Of a stretch of 64,000 bases of DNA, positions 10,276-19,343 are shown one piece after another. This stretch comes from Microbulbifer flavimaris. Lineage in GTDB: Bacteria > Pseudomonadota > Gammaproteobacteria > Pseudomonadales > Cellvibrionaceae. The first letter of the stretch is position 1. The number at the start of each line of letters is the position of its first letter. The stretch spans positions 62,001-126,000 of the forward strand of contig NZ_LRFG02000004.1 of assembly GCF_001641755.2 (NCBI RefSeq), read 5' to 3'. A program made the translations under genes and the position numbers. A model generated the notes under the pieces. It was not told the DNA's origin. It saw only the letters and a program-made list of their open reading frames with translations, and did no database searches.

Positions 10276-11427
10276 CTAGAAAGTCACACGGCGCTGCTCT
10301 GTGCCAATTGCCATGAGAATACCGAAACCAGCCATAAGAGTAATGGCAGATGTCCCACCATGACTGACAAGTGGCAGAGGAACCCCCACCACAGGCAAAA
10401 GCCCGGTGACCATTCCGATATTCACAAACACATAGACAAAGAAAGTCAGCGTAATACTCCCCGCCAACAGCCGCCCGAACACTTGCTGGGCCATGAAACT
10501 AATATAGATGCCTCGTGCAATGATCAGCACATACAGCAAAAGCAGTAACAGCGCACCGCGCATACCCCACTCTTCGGAGAGCACGGCGATGATAAAGTCA
10601 GTGTGGCTCTCGGGCAGAAAGTCCAGCTGGGACTGGGTGCCCTGCATGTAGCCCTTGCCATAAACTCCACCAGAACCGATGGCGGCCTTGGACTGGAAGA
10701 TATTCCAGCCGGCACCCAGTCGGTCGGCATCCGGGTCGAAGAGAGTCAGGATCCGCTGCTTCTGGTATTCCCGCAGTCCCCACTCCCAGATTGGCCAGGC
10801 GGAAGCCACTAGCGCCACCGCCGCACCGCCGATCATCTTCCAACTGAGGCCGGCCAAATACAGGGCGAAGAGCCCCGAAGCTGCAATCAGGATCGAGGTG
10901 CCCAGGTCCGGCTGGCGAACGATGAGCGCTGCGGGTACGGCAACAATCACCAGGGCACCGACAACCGTAATAAAGGATGGCGGCAGGGTGCGCCGGTGCA
11001 GGAAGGCAGCCACCGACATGGGAACCGCAAGCTTCAGGGCTTCAGAGGGCTGGAACCGGAAACCCCCGATTTCCAGCCAGCGCTGCGCGCCTTTGGCGCC
11101 CACCCCGACGAACAATACCGCCACGAGCATCCCGCACCCGGCCACGTACAACCAAGGCGACCAGCGCCGGTACATATCCAGGGGTACCTGGGCGGCGACG
11201 AACATGGCGACAAAGGCGATGCAGAGGAAAACAGCCTGACGGCGCACGTAATGTGTCTCGCCACCGGAGGCACTGTAAAGCACGGTCAACCCTACGCCGC
11301 AGAGCAGAATCAATAGCGCCAGAAGCGGCACGTCAATATGCCAGCGCCGGGAAAAACTCACCGGGCGGCTGAGACTGCCACCTGAATCCGGCAACCGGTG
11401 CATGTAATCGCGACTAGCCACGGGCAC
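10276..11427 (-). CDS. rodA: Peptidoglycan glycosyltransferase RodA (SEDS family)
   Basis: A multi-spanning (about ten segments) inner-membrane polymerase that partners PBP2 in lateral wall synthesis. SEDS hallmarks are present: RWLEIGGFRFQPSEALKLAVP, RQPDLGTSILI, QSKAAIGSGGVYGKG, and the C-terminal LPLVSHGGTSAITLM. The widest start is GTG at 11427, overlapping the end of mrdA by 14 bp. A second GTG (11421) or the ATG at 11403 are alternatives; overlap with mrdA suggests coupled translation. Confidence 0.95.
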   Translation of the reverse strand: MPVASRDYMHRLPDSGGSLSRPVSFSRRWHIDVPLLALLILLCGVGLTVLYSASGGETHYVRRQAVFLCIAFVAMFVAAQVPLDMYRRWSPWLYVAGCGMLVAVLFVGVGAKGAQRWLEIGGFRFQPSEALKLAVPMSVAAFLHRRTLPPSFITVVGALVIVAVPAALIVRQPDLGTSILIAASGLFALYLAGLSWKMIGGAAVALVASAWPIWEWGLREYQKQRILTLFDPDADRLGAGWNIFQSKAAIGSGGVYGKGYMQGTQSQLDFLPESHTDFIIAVLSEEWGMRGALLLLLLYVLIIARGIYISFMAQQVFGRLLAGSITLTFFVYVFVNIGMVTGLLPVVGVPLPLVSHGGTSAITLMAGFGILMAIGTEQRRVTF

Positions 11428-13312
11428 CCCCTACTTGTATCTGGACAGGTCCCGGCAGAACGCTGGCGGTCTCTTCGAGCGGCCGTGAGAGCCATTCAGC
11501 GAACACCTCGCGAGCCACGGGCGCAGCTACGCCACCTCCACTCTCACCATTTTCCACCAGCACCGCCACCGCGATCTGTGGATCGTCCATGGGTGCGAAG
11601 GACACGAACAGGGCGTGATCCCGGTGACGCTCTTTCAGCGCCTCGGAGTCGTACTCCTCACCCTGGGCAATGCCTACCACCTGCGCGGTGCCGGTCTTGC
11701 CGGCAACACGAAAGTCCAAATCGGCACCGGCCTTTTTGCCGGTGCCGTTCAGGTCGTAGACGACCGCCTCCATCCCCTCGAACACCAGGTCCCAGTGCTC
11801 CGGCCTTGCTTCGATGTGGTGAAGCACTTCCGGTGGCTGCTCCACGCCGTCGATGGCCATCACCACCTGCGGCTTGTAATGCGTGCCGCGGTTGGCGATG
11901 GTCGCGGTCATGACCGCCAGCTGCAGCGGGGTAGCGAGCACGAAGCCCTGGCCGAGGACCGCGTTGAGGTTGTCCCCCGGGAACCAGGGCATGCCGCGGG
12001 CACCGCGTTTCCAGGCCCGCGAGGGATACAGGCCGGGACGCTCGACCGGCAGATCGATACCGGTCTTGGCACCGAGGCCGAAGCGGGTAGCAATGTCGTG
12101 CATGCCGTCGATGCTCCAGCGGTGCGCCATGTCATAGAAATACACGTCACAGCTCTCGGCCAGCGCCTGGATCAGGTCCACTTTCTTGCCGTGGCCCCAG
12201 CGTTTCCAGTCGCGGTACAGGCGAGTGTCGTTGGGCAGTTTGTACCAGCCCGGGTCCTTGATCTTGGTCTGGCGATCAATCACGCCGGCGGCGAGGCCGC
12301 CAAGCCCCATCAGCGGTTTGAGGGTCGAACCGGGCGGATACTGGCCCTGGACGGCGCGGTTGAACAGGGGGACATCGATGGAATCCCGCAGTGCCTTGTA
12401 ATCCTTGAAGCTGATGCCGGTCACAAACAGATTCGGGTCGAACGACGGTTTGCTGACAAAGGCCAGCACACCACCAGTCTTCACATCGATGGCGACCACG
12501 GAACCGCGATTGTCCCCGAGCGCCTCGGTCGCCACCTTCTGCAGGCGGGCATCCATATGAAGCATCAGCTCGGAGCCGGGTTGCGGATCATGCCGCTCCA
12601 GCACCCGCAAAACACGGCCGCGGGCATTGGTCTCCACGTTCTCAAATCCCACTTCACCCAGCAGCACTTCCTCGTAGGACTTCTCCAGCCCCACCTTGCC
12701 GATACTCTGCATACCCCGATAGCGACGCACGTCCTCCTCGGAGAACGCCGCCAGCTCCCGCTCGCTGATCCGGCCCACATAGCCGACACTGTGGGCAAAC
12801 AGGTCCGTCATCGGGTAGTAGCGCACCAGCTCCGCCTCCACCGAGACCCCGGGCAGGCGGAACTCGTTGACACTGACGCGGGCAATTTCCCTCTCGCTAA
12901 GCCGGTAGCGCAGTGGCACCGGTTCAAACGGTCGACGGCGCTGCAGGCGCTGGCGGAATTTCTCCACATCGGCGTCGTCCAGCTGCACCAGGCGGCCGAT
13001 CAGCTCCAGGGTGCCATCCATATCCCGGACCCGCTCCCGAACAATAGAGAGGGTGTAACTGGGGCGATTGTCGGCCAGCAGAGCGCCGTTGCGGTCGTAG
13101 ATCAGGCCGCGGGTGGCTGGCACCGGCCGCACCTGAATGCGGTTTTCATCGGATTGGGTGCGGTAGTCGTCGTGATTGACCACCTGAAGGTTGTAGAAGC
13201 GCGCCACCAGCACGCCCAGCAGCACCACTACGCCCACGAGCGCCACCAGCATACGGTTGCGAAACAGCCGCTGCTCGAGAAGGGGGTCTTTCAGGTGAAG
13301 GTCGTGGGCCAT
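11414..13312 (-). CDS. mrdA: Penicillin-binding protein 2 (peptidoglycan transpeptidase)
   Basis: A 632-residue class B PBP, the transpeptidase of the rod complex. There is one N-terminal transmembrane helix (residues ~22-40), then a pedestal domain with RGLIYDRNGALLA. The transpeptidase domain carries S329-T-L-K332, S387-C-D389 and K539-T-G541. Length equals E. coli PBP2. It is co-transcribed with rlmH and rsfS upstream (258-bp gap, no gene seen) and overlaps rodA. Confidence 0.97.
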   Translation of the reverse strand: MAHDLHLKDPLLEQRLFRNRMLVALVGVVVLLGVLVARFYNLQVVNHDDYRTQSDENRIQVRPVPATRGLIYDRNGALLADNRPSYTLSIVRERVRDMDGTLELIGRLVQLDDADVEKFRQRLQRRRPFEPVPLRYRLSEREIARVSVNEFRLPGVSVEAELVRYYPMTDLFAHSVGYVGRISERELAAFSEEDVRRYRGMQSIGKVGLEKSYEEVLLGEVGFENVETNARGRVLRVLERHDPQPGSELMLHMDARLQKVATEALGDNRGSVVAIDVKTGGVLAFVSKPSFDPNLFVTGISFKDYKALRDSIDVPLFNRAVQGQYPPGSTLKPLMGLGGLAAGVIDRQTKIKDPGWYKLPNDTRLYRDWKRWGHGKKVDLIQALAESCDVYFYDMAHRWSIDGMHDIATRFGLGAKTGIDLPVERPGLYPSRAWKRGARGMPWFPGDNLNAVLGQGFVLATPLQLAVMTATIANRGTHYKPQVVMAIDGVEQPPEVLHHIEARPEHWDLVFEGMEAVVYDLNGTGKKAGADLDFRVAGKTGTAQVVGIAQGEEYDSEALKERHRDHALFVSFAPMDDPQIAVAVLVENGESGGGVAAPVAREVFAEWLSRPLEETASVLPGPVQIQVGGARG

Positions 13313-13570
13313 TGGTCACTTGGGGCTGGCGCGAAAATTGACCACGAAGTGTACACTTCGGCGGCCTTTTGATGAATGCAAACAGCGAAATTTAATGGAG
13401 ATTCGCGAAATACGCCGCATTCGCTGACCGCATCGCGGCATCAAGTCCCATCAGACCACCCAGACAGCCCGATGTTCCCCCCGGGGTAGGTCACTGGAGC
13501 ACTACAGAGCCCTGTGCGGGAAGCTGCGTAGGCACAGCTGTTGACAGCCGGACAGCGCGCGGCCAACTGG

Positions 13571-14047
13571 TCACTTATGGTAGGGGTGCCCCGCCAGCAG
13601 CGTCCAGGCCCGGTAGAGCTGCTCCGCCAAAACCACACGTACCAGTGGATGCGGCAGGGTCAGTGGCGAGAGGGACCAGCGCTGGCGCGCCCGGGCCAGG
13701 CAGTCCGGGGCCAGACCATCGGGCCCACCGATCAGCAGGGCCACATTATCCCCCTGCATCTGCCAGCCTTCGAGCTGTTGCGAGAGCTGCTCCGTACTCC
13801 AGGGCTTACCCTTTACATCCAGCGCGACCACATGGTCCCGCGGATTCAGGGCCGACAGCATCGCCTCGCCCTCTTTCTGGCGGGCCTTTTCCACCAGTGC
13901 GGGAGAGCTTTTCTGGCCGCGCTGCCCGAGGGGGATCTCGACCATCTCCAGGCTGATCTCCCGGGGCAACCGCTTGGCATACTCGTTATAGCCCTCTTGG
14001 ACCCACCCGGGCATGCGCCCGCCGGCGGCAAGGATACGAATCTTCAT
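13571..14047 (-). CDS. rlmH: 23S rRNA (pseudouridine1915-N3)-methyltransferase
   Basis: A 158-residue SPOUT methyltransferase that methylates pseudouridine 1915 in helix 69 of 23S rRNA. Family motifs include [16 protein letters not shown], the SAM-binding knot LLIGGPDGL, and the C-terminal [16 protein letters not shown] with HPYHK at the end. It is the same size as E. coli RlmH (155). It follows rsfS by 51 bp, the conserved order. Confidence 0.97.
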   Translation of the reverse strand: MKIRILAAGGRMPGWVQEGYNEYAKRLPREISLEMVEIPLGQRGQKSSPALVEKARQKEGEAMLSALNPRDHVVALDVKGKPWSTEQLSQQLEGWQMQGDNVALLIGGPDGLAPDCLARARQRWSLSPLTLPHPLVRVVLAEQLYRAWTLLAGHPYHK

Positions 14048-14098
14048 AGGGAATCATGCTCTGCGCAGGCGTACACGAAGGCCACCGCACAAAGCGGC

Positions 14099-14434
14099 TT
14101 ACTCCTCCCGACTCGCCGGGGTCATGGACCAGAGCTTTTCCAGATCGTAGAAACTGCGCACATCGGCCAGCATCACGTGCACAACGACGTCGCCGTAATC
14201 CACCAGCACCCACTCGCCCTGGTCGAGCCCCTCGACTCCGATCGGGCGAACGCCCGCCTTCTTGCCATCTTCGACCACATTGTTGGCCAGGGACTTTACC
14301 TGCCGGTTGGAAGTACCGGTACAGATGATGAGCGTGTCCATCACATCACTGAGTTCCGACACGTCCATGGAGACGATGTCCTTACCCTTCAGGTCTTCCA
14401 GTGCCTCGATGGCGATTTTCTTGATATCTGTCAT
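14099..14434 (-). CDS. rsfS: Ribosomal silencing factor RsfS (Iojap family)
   Basis: A 111-residue protein that binds ribosomal protein L14 and blocks subunit joining in stationary phase. It contains the Iojap core: LEDLKGKDIVSMDV, DTLIICTGTSNRQVKSLA and EWVLVDYGDVVVHVM. The ATG at 14434 (MTDIKK) starts 10 bp after the nadD stop and gives the usual family length. A longer in-frame extension would overlap nadD and is rejected. Confidence 0.96.
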   Translation of the reverse strand: MTDIKKIAIEALEDLKGKDIVSMDVSELSDVMDTLIICTGTSNRQVKSLANNVVEDGKKAGVRPIGVEGLDQGEWVLVDYGDVVVHVMLADVRSFYDLEKLWSMTPASREE

Positions 14435-14444
14435 AACACCTTGT

Positions 14445-15110
14445 TTAGCAGCCGCCCTCAGCGGCCGTCCGATAGAGTCGTTTGTCTTCAATATATTCCA
14501 ATACCGCATCCGGCAGCAGAAAACGGGGGGAATGGCCCCGCGCTATCAGCTCGCGGATACGGGTCGCAGAAATGGGAAGCAAGGTCTGTTCCCGCACCAC
14601 AATCCGTCCCGACGCCTGTTCCCGCAGATGGTGTTGCTCACCGCTATGCTTGCTCAGCAATTCCGCCACTTCGCCCTCCCCGGGCAGATGCCACCCTGGA
14701 CGGGTCACCACCACCAGGTGCGCGAGTTCCAGCAGGCGCTGCCAGCGGTGCCAGGTGGTCAGCGTGAGCAGGGAGTCGAGCCCCATGCAGAAGCTGATGG
14801 AGACTGAATCGCCCAGTTCCGCGCGCAACTCCTCCAGGGTATCCACCGTGTAGGTAGCGCCGCCGCGCCGCAACTCCCGGTCGTCCATTGCCAGTTGCGG
14901 ACAGTCACGAATTGCCAGCGCCAGCATCTGCCGCCGGTGTTCAGAGGAAACCCCGGGGGTCTGGCGGTGGCGCGGCTGGTGACTGGGCAGTAGCCGCATC
15001 TCGTCAAACTCCAGCGCCACCTTCAGCTCCAGGGCCATCCGCAAATGGCCAAAGTGCACCGGATCAAAAGTGCCGCCGAACAGGGCGATGGTTCTTCTCA
15101 AGCTATTCAT
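14445..15110 (-). CDS. nadD: Nicotinate-nucleotide adenylyltransferase
   Basis: Converts nicotinate mononucleotide and ATP to deamido-NAD. The 221-residue protein has the nucleotidyltransferase motif GGTFDPVHFGHLR at residues ~10-22 and the C-terminal ISATRIREL (SxTxIR) motif. The ATG at 15110 is preferred: the longer frame to 15191 would translate through part of a structured intergenic repeat (15153-15258). It is upstream of rsfS and downstream of proA, as in Pseudomonas. Confidence 0.96.
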   Translation of the reverse strand: MNSLRRTIALFGGTFDPVHFGHLRMALELKVALEFDEMRLLPSHQPRHRQTPGVSSEHRRQMLALAIRDCPQLAMDDRELRRGGATYTVDTLEELRAELGDSVSISFCMGLDSLLTLTTWHRWQRLLELAHLVVVTRPGWHLPGEGEVAELLSKHSGEQHHLREQASGRIVVREQTLLPISATRIRELIARGHSPRFLLPDAVLEYIEDKRLYRTAAEGGC

Positions 15111-15152
15111 CTGCTTCAAGGCGTCGGCTTTGCTGTTTACTTCCAATGCCAA

Positions 15153-15258
15153 GCTGTCAGGGGTGCTCCCAGCCGGGACCGTATGAGGCATGGATGCCGA
15201 TTACGAGCGTACAGGGAAGTATTCACAGCGTGTCCCGGCTGGGAGCACCGCTGACAGC
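15153..15258. repeat. Structured intergenic repeat, copy 2
   Basis: Arms of 27 nt (15153-15179 and 15232-15258) pair with a single mismatch. Inside are a weaker inner hairpin with loop ATGGAT (around 15190-15195) and the conserved tract 15204-15231, nearly identical to that of copy 1 (6817-6843). Arm sequence is unrelated to the other copies. It lies between proA and nadD, 43 bp upstream of the nadD start. Confidence 0.85.
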
Positions 15259-15362
15259 GCCCCGCACCAGATTGCGCCCACAAAACTCCATACACTTCCG
15301 GTTTCAGTCATCACTGATAGCCCCTGCACTTCGAGCCTTACAACCCCCGGAAGCAAGAAGCT

Positions 15363-16655
15363 TTACTGCCGTACGTGCCCATCCCCCAGCACGATCCACT
15401 TCTGGGACGTCAGTCCCTCCAGCCCCACTGGTCCGCGGGCATGGATCTTGTCGGTGCTGATGCCAATTTCCGCGCCGAGACCATACTCGAACCCGTCGGC
15501 AAACCGCGTGGATGCATTGACCATCACCGAACTGGAATCCACCTCGGCGAGAAAACGCCGCGCCCGGCTGTAATCCTCGGTCACAATGGATTCCGTGTGC
15601 CCGGAGCCATACTGGGCGATGTGATCCATGGCGGCATCCATGTTGGCCACCACCCGGATCGCCAGCACCGGCGCCAGGTATTCCTCGCTCCAGTCCGCGT
15701 CCGTCGCAGCCTCGCAGTTGGAGAGGATGCGCAGTGTACGCTCACAGCCGCGAAGCTCAACCTCTCTTTCCCGGTAAGCGGCAGCGAGGCGCGGGAGAAT
15801 CTCGTCGGCAATCCCCTCTGCCACCAGCAGGGTCTCCATGGCATTACAGACACCAAACCGATGGGTCTTTGCGTTCAGGGCGATATTGAAGGCCTTTTCC
15901 CGGTCGGCACGGTCATCGAGATAGACATGGCATACCCCGTGCAGATGCTTGATCACCGGCACCCGCGCATCGCGGCTGACGCGCTCGATCAGGCCGGTGC
16001 CGCCCCGTGGCACGATCACATCCACATAGTCCGGCATGGCGATCAGCGCACCGACCGCCGCACGGTCGGTGGTATCCACTACCTGAACCGCAGACTGCGG
16101 CAGACCGGCCTCTTCGAGCCCGGCAGCAATACAGGCGGCGATCGCGCCATTGGAATGCAGGGCCTCGCTGCCTCCGCGCAGAATGGTGGCATTGCCGGAC
16201 TTCAGACAGAGACTGGCGGCATCGATGGTCACATTAGGGCGGGACTCGTAAATGATGCCCACCACCCCCAGGGGCACACGCATTTTGCCCACCTGGATTC
16301 CACTCGGCCGAAACTTGAGATCGTCGATCTCGCCCACCGGGTCCGGCAGTTCCGCCACCTGGTGCAGCCCCTCGATCATGGCATCGATACGCTCGTCGTT
16401 GAGCTCCAGTCGATCCAGCAGCGCCGCATCCAGGCCGTTTTTGCGCCCGGCATCCATGTCCCTGCCGTTGGCCTCCAGAACTTCGGACCGGCGCCGGTCC
16501 AGTTCACGACCGATGGCCTGCAAAGCACTGTTCTTGGTGCTCGTATCCGCGCGAGCAATGGTGCGCGCAGCCTCGCGGGCACGGCGCCCCATGGCCTCAA
16601 TTTTCTGCTGGGTGGACTGCTGATCGCTGGTATCTGCGGCGCTGGTGGTGGTCAC
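15363..16655 (-). CDS. proA: Gamma-glutamyl phosphate reductase
   Basis: Second step of proline synthesis, reducing gamma-glutamyl phosphate to glutamate semialdehyde with NADPH. The 430-residue protein has aldehyde-dehydrogenase-superfamily motifs: [29 protein letters not shown] and the catalytic Cys in [15 protein letters not shown]. Start: GTG at 16655 with a strong GGAGAG six bases upstream. It encodes [10 protein letters not shown] and gives about the E. coli length (417). The longer open frame extends into the LON-domain gene's region in another frame and is not supported. Confidence 0.94.
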   Translation of the reverse strand: MTTTSAADTSDQQSTQQKIEAMGRRAREAARTIARADTSTKNSALQAIGRELDRRRSEVLEANGRDMDAGRKNGLDAALLDRLELNDERIDAMIEGLHQVAELPDPVGEIDDLKFRPSGIQVGKMRVPLGVVGIIYESRPNVTIDAASLCLKSGNATILRGGSEALHSNGAIAACIAAGLEEAGLPQSAVQVVDTTDRAAVGALIAMPDYVDVIVPRGGTGLIERVSRDARVPVIKHLHGVCHVYLDDRADREKAFNIALNAKTHRFGVCNAMETLLVAEGIADEILPRLAAAYREREVELRGCERTLRILSNCEAATDADWSEEYLAPVLAIRVVANMDAAMDHIAQYGSGHTESIVTEDYSRARRFLAEVDSSSVMVNASTRFADGFEYGLGAEIGISTDKIHARGPVGLEGLTSQKWIVLGDGHVRQ

Positions 16656-16764
16656 TGAGGCTCTCCGTGCTGGGCAATTGGCCGCGCAGTATACCGCAGA
16701 GCCCCGGCGCGGTTGGAAAGCGCGGAAAAATCCGGCAACTTTACCGACAATTGAAATTCGCCAA

Positions 16765-17340
16765 CTATTGCTTGGCCCACTGATCCAGACTGGAAGCGAT
16801 CGTCGCCAGCCGCTCCAGCGGGTCCTCGGTCGCCAGAAGATCGATGCGAACCTTGTCATCCAGCGGCAACAGTTGCGCCAGCTGCCAGGAGAGCGCATCA
16901 GCCGTCTCAACCGGCTCAAACCGGAGTGACAGCATGGCGGCATGCTCCTTGAGTTCATCGAGCACCGCCAGCAGGCCATCGCATTCAGCCGGAACGGGCC
17001 GCGGCGGCTGCTCGGGTAGCCAGTTGACCTCCGCAATCATCAAACCATCTTCATTGCGACTGGTACTTTCTATGCGGAAGCGACGCTGCCCCTGCACCAT
17101 AATGTGCAGCAGCCCCTCCTCACCCTGGCTCCAGTCGACGATGTTGACGAAAACACCGACCGGCCAGACATCCGAACGCCCGACCTCTCCGCCAGCGCGG
17201 ATCAGAACAATACCGAACCCATCGTCGGCCTTCAGGCTATCGGTGATCAGGCGCAGGTAACGCTGCTCGAAGATCCGCAGTGGCATCGCAACGCCAGGAA
17301 ACAGGGCTACCCGCAGTGGGAAGATTGGAATCTGGGACAC
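16765..17340 (-). CDS. LON peptidase substrate-binding domain protein
   Basis: A 191-residue stand-alone LON N-terminal (PUA-like) domain with no ATPase or protease part. It starts [13 protein letters not shown] and contains [12 protein letters not shown] and [16 protein letters not shown], all characteristic. The family is common in proteobacteria and its role is not established; substrate recognition is inferred only from homology to Lon. It lies upstream of proA on the same strand and diverges from the metallopeptidase at 17473, sharing a 132-bp promoter gap. Confidence 0.9.
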   Translation of the reverse strand: MSQIPIFPLRVALFPGVAMPLRIFEQRYLRLITDSLKADDGFGIVLIRAGGEVGRSDVWPVGVFVNIVDWSQGEEGLLHIMVQGQRRFRIESTSRNEDGLMIAEVNWLPEQPPRPVPAECDGLLAVLDELKEHAAMLSLRFEPVETADALSWQLAQLLPLDDKVRIDLLATEDPLERLATIASSLDQWAKQ

Positions 17341-17472
17341 AGGGTTTCTCGCATCCGGGGGATACCCCCAAAGATAACACCTATCGCCGACACCCTACCG
17401 CCGAAAGGGCAGAAAAAAGAATTTCATGCCAGCTGGTCTATGCTCTACAGAGACAATTTCTTGGAGACACCC

Positions 17473-18366
17473 ATGCGCTGGAAAAAGGGTCGCAGAAGCA
17501 AGAATATCGAGGACCGCCGGGGAGAATCCGGCGGCGGCGGTTTCGGCGGACTGGGCAACCTGCTCGCCATCGCTCCCTTTCTGCTACGCAGTAAGAAAGG
17601 CTGGCTGATCCTCGCAGCCATCGCGGCGTTCTATCTTTTTTTTGGCAATGGCAACCTGTTCCAGAGCGGGACGCAGCAGGCGCAGGTACCTGACTCGGCA
17701 AGCCGCCAGCCCGCACAGCCTGACGATATTGTCGCGGATTTCGTCTCGGTAGTACTGGCGGACACCGAGGACACCTGGACCCAGCTGTTTGCCACCGCAG
17801 GCTCGCAGTACACCCCGCCGAAACTGGTCCTGTATGACGACATGATCCGCTCTGCCTGCGGCCTGAACAGTGCGGCGGTGGGCCCGTTTTACTGCCCGGG
17901 AGACGGCAAGGTGTACCTGGACCTGGGATTTCTCAATGAACTGAAGCGCCTCGGCGCCCCCGGCGACTTCGCTTTCGCCTATGTTATCGCCCATGAAGTG
18001 GGCCACCATGTTCAGAACCTGCTGGGCACTTCACAAAAGGTTCAGCAGGCCCGCATGCAGTCGGATAAGGTAACCGCTAACCGGCTCTCGGTGATGCTGG
18101 AGCTGCAAGCGGACTGCTTTGCTGGCGTCTGGGCCTTCTATGCCCATCGCGACCGGCAGCTTCTGGAGCCCGGCGATATAGAGGAAGGAATCAACGCCGC
18201 AGCCGCCGTCGGTGACGACCGGCTGCAGCGAAAGTCCGGCCGCGCGGTATCACCCGACAGCTTCACCCATGGCAGCGCAGAACAGCGTGCCTACTGGTTC
18301 CGCCGCGGCTTCGAGAGCGGCGACGTCACCCAGTGCAACACCTTTGCCGCGCTGTCCGGGCAGTGA
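17473..18366 (+). CDS. ypfJ: Neutral zinc metallopeptidase (YpfJ family)
   Basis: A 297-residue membrane-anchored protein of the neutral zinc metallopeptidase family. A basic N-terminus (MRWKKGRRSKN) and a Gly-rich stretch precede one transmembrane segment (residues ~41-57). The metallopeptidase domain includes FYCPGDGKVYLDLGF and the zinc motif AHEVGHHVQN (HExxH), with LELQADCFAGVWA supplying the downstream acidic ligand. The ATG at 17473 follows a TTGGAG six bases upstream. The physiological substrate is unknown. Confidence 0.92.
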   Translation: MRWKKGRRSKNIEDRRGESGGGGFGGLGNLLAIAPFLLRSKKGWLILAAIAAFYLFFGNGNLFQSGTQQAQVPDSASRQPAQPDDIVADFVSVVLADTEDTWTQLFATAGSQYTPPKLVLYDDMIRSACGLNSAAVGPFYCPGDGKVYLDLGFLNELKRLGAPGDFAFAYVIAHEVGHHVQNLLGTSQKVQQARMQSDKVTANRLSVMLELQADCFAGVWAFYAHRDRQLLEPGDIEEGINAAAAVGDDRLQRKSGRAVSPDSFTHGSAEQRAYWFRRGFESGDVTQCNTFAALSGQ

Positions 18367-18452
18367 GACAGCGCACTGCAAGCCGCAGGCAAAACCTCTA
18401 AGATGAAGCAGCAGCCTTAAAACTTCCCCGCATTTTTGACGGAGACAACCTT

Positions 18453-18734
18453 ATGCCAAAAGCGACTGCACGCCATATTCTGGTAGAGAGCGAAGAGAAG
18501 TGTCAGGAACTGAAAAAGGAAATTGAAGGTGGAGCCGACTTCGGTGTGATCGCCCAGGAACACTCCAAATGCCCGTCCGGGCGCAACGGTGGCGATCTGG
18601 GCGAGTTCAGCCAGGGCCAGATGGTGCCGGAATTCGACCAAGTCGTATTTTCAGATGAGCTCAACAAAGTGCACGGGCCCATCAAAACGCAATTTGGCTA
18701 CCACCTGCTGGAAATCACCAGCCGTAGTGACTAG
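18453..18734 (+). CDS. ppiC: Parvulin-type peptidyl-prolyl cis-trans isomerase
   Basis: A 93-residue single-domain cytoplasmic parvulin with no signal peptide. The rotamase fold motifs are clear: TARHILV with conserved His, GGADFGVIAQEHSKCPSGRNGGDLG, FSQGQMVPEFDQVVF, and C-terminal TQFGYHLLEI. It matches E. coli PpiC (93 residues). It is transcribed alone, 86 bp after the metallopeptidase. Confidence 0.95.
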   Translation: MPKATARHILVESEEKCQELKKEIEGGADFGVIAQEHSKCPSGRNGGDLGEFSQGQMVPEFDQVVFSDELNKVHGPIKTQFGYHLLEITSRSD

Positions 18735-19343
18735 CGCCCGCGCCTAAAGTCCGAAGAAGAATCACGGTTTCCCCTCATGATGCCGTGATGTGTGGCGCCG
18801 CGGTGACAGACCGCGGTAGCCGCCCTGCCTCCAAAACCCCTTCCCCCCTACCTGCATATCTGCGCACGCACCCAGCAGATCCACTGTCGGTCCGTTCCCG
18901 TTATTGCTGGCGCCAATCATTCATGCACAAACTTTGAGCGTTTTTAAACATCACTCGCAGATGAAGTTCACTAGACTCACTGTTTTCACCCACGCCGAGA
19001 GGCCCCGACAGGCTGTTGTGGCGCCCAATCCTTTTTCGACTACAGCAAATGGCGCATTTTTCTACTCCGCCTGTTTGAATTTTTGCAAAATCGCGACAAA
19101 GGGAAATAATTTATTCCCATGCTGTAGCCTTGCCAGAATTTATAAATTAGACTCAAACCGTCCTCCCGTTCGGTGTCTGAACACCTTTTAAGATGGACAG
19201 GGCCTTGGACAAAAAATGACAGCGATGTCACGTTGAGGATACCAAGGCGCAAGGAGAGTGAGTCTTGGCATTAGTGTCAGCTTTGACACTTGGGGTGCGC
19301 CGGGGCATAGAAAATCGCATAACGATAAGACCGGGGAAAACCT
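18735..19343. other. 609-bp intergenic region upstream of the TonB-dependent receptor
   Basis: No credible gene. It contains a GC hairpin (18798-18804 with 18810-18816), an imperfect AT-rich palindrome (19101-19118, GGGAA...TTCCC), and two TGACA-type palindromes closer to the receptor start (listed separately). The 3' half is AT-rich compared with the flanking genes, as expected of a regulated promoter. Confidence 0.6.
19217..19230. promoter_or_regulatory. Candidate LacI-type operator upstream of the TonB-dependent receptor
   Basis: TGACAGCGATGTCA is a 14-bp near-palindrome with a central CG, the general form of LacI-family operators in proteobacterial carbohydrate loci. It lies 114 bp before the receptor start. 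A second, inverted-order palindrome (AGTGTCA at 19273-19279, TGACACT at 19284-19290) follows. No cognate regulator gene is in the window. Confidence 0.45.

Noticed and set aside
15363..17036. 557-residue version of ProA
   Set aside because: The extra N-terminal part is antisense-frame translation overlapping the LON-domain gene; the GTG at 16655 has a strong ribosome-binding site and gives a standard ProA.
18798..18816. CCGCGGT/ACCGCGG hairpin after the parvulin gene as a terminator
   Set aside because: No T-run follows, and it is 64 bp past the stop; kept only as a note in the intergenic entry.
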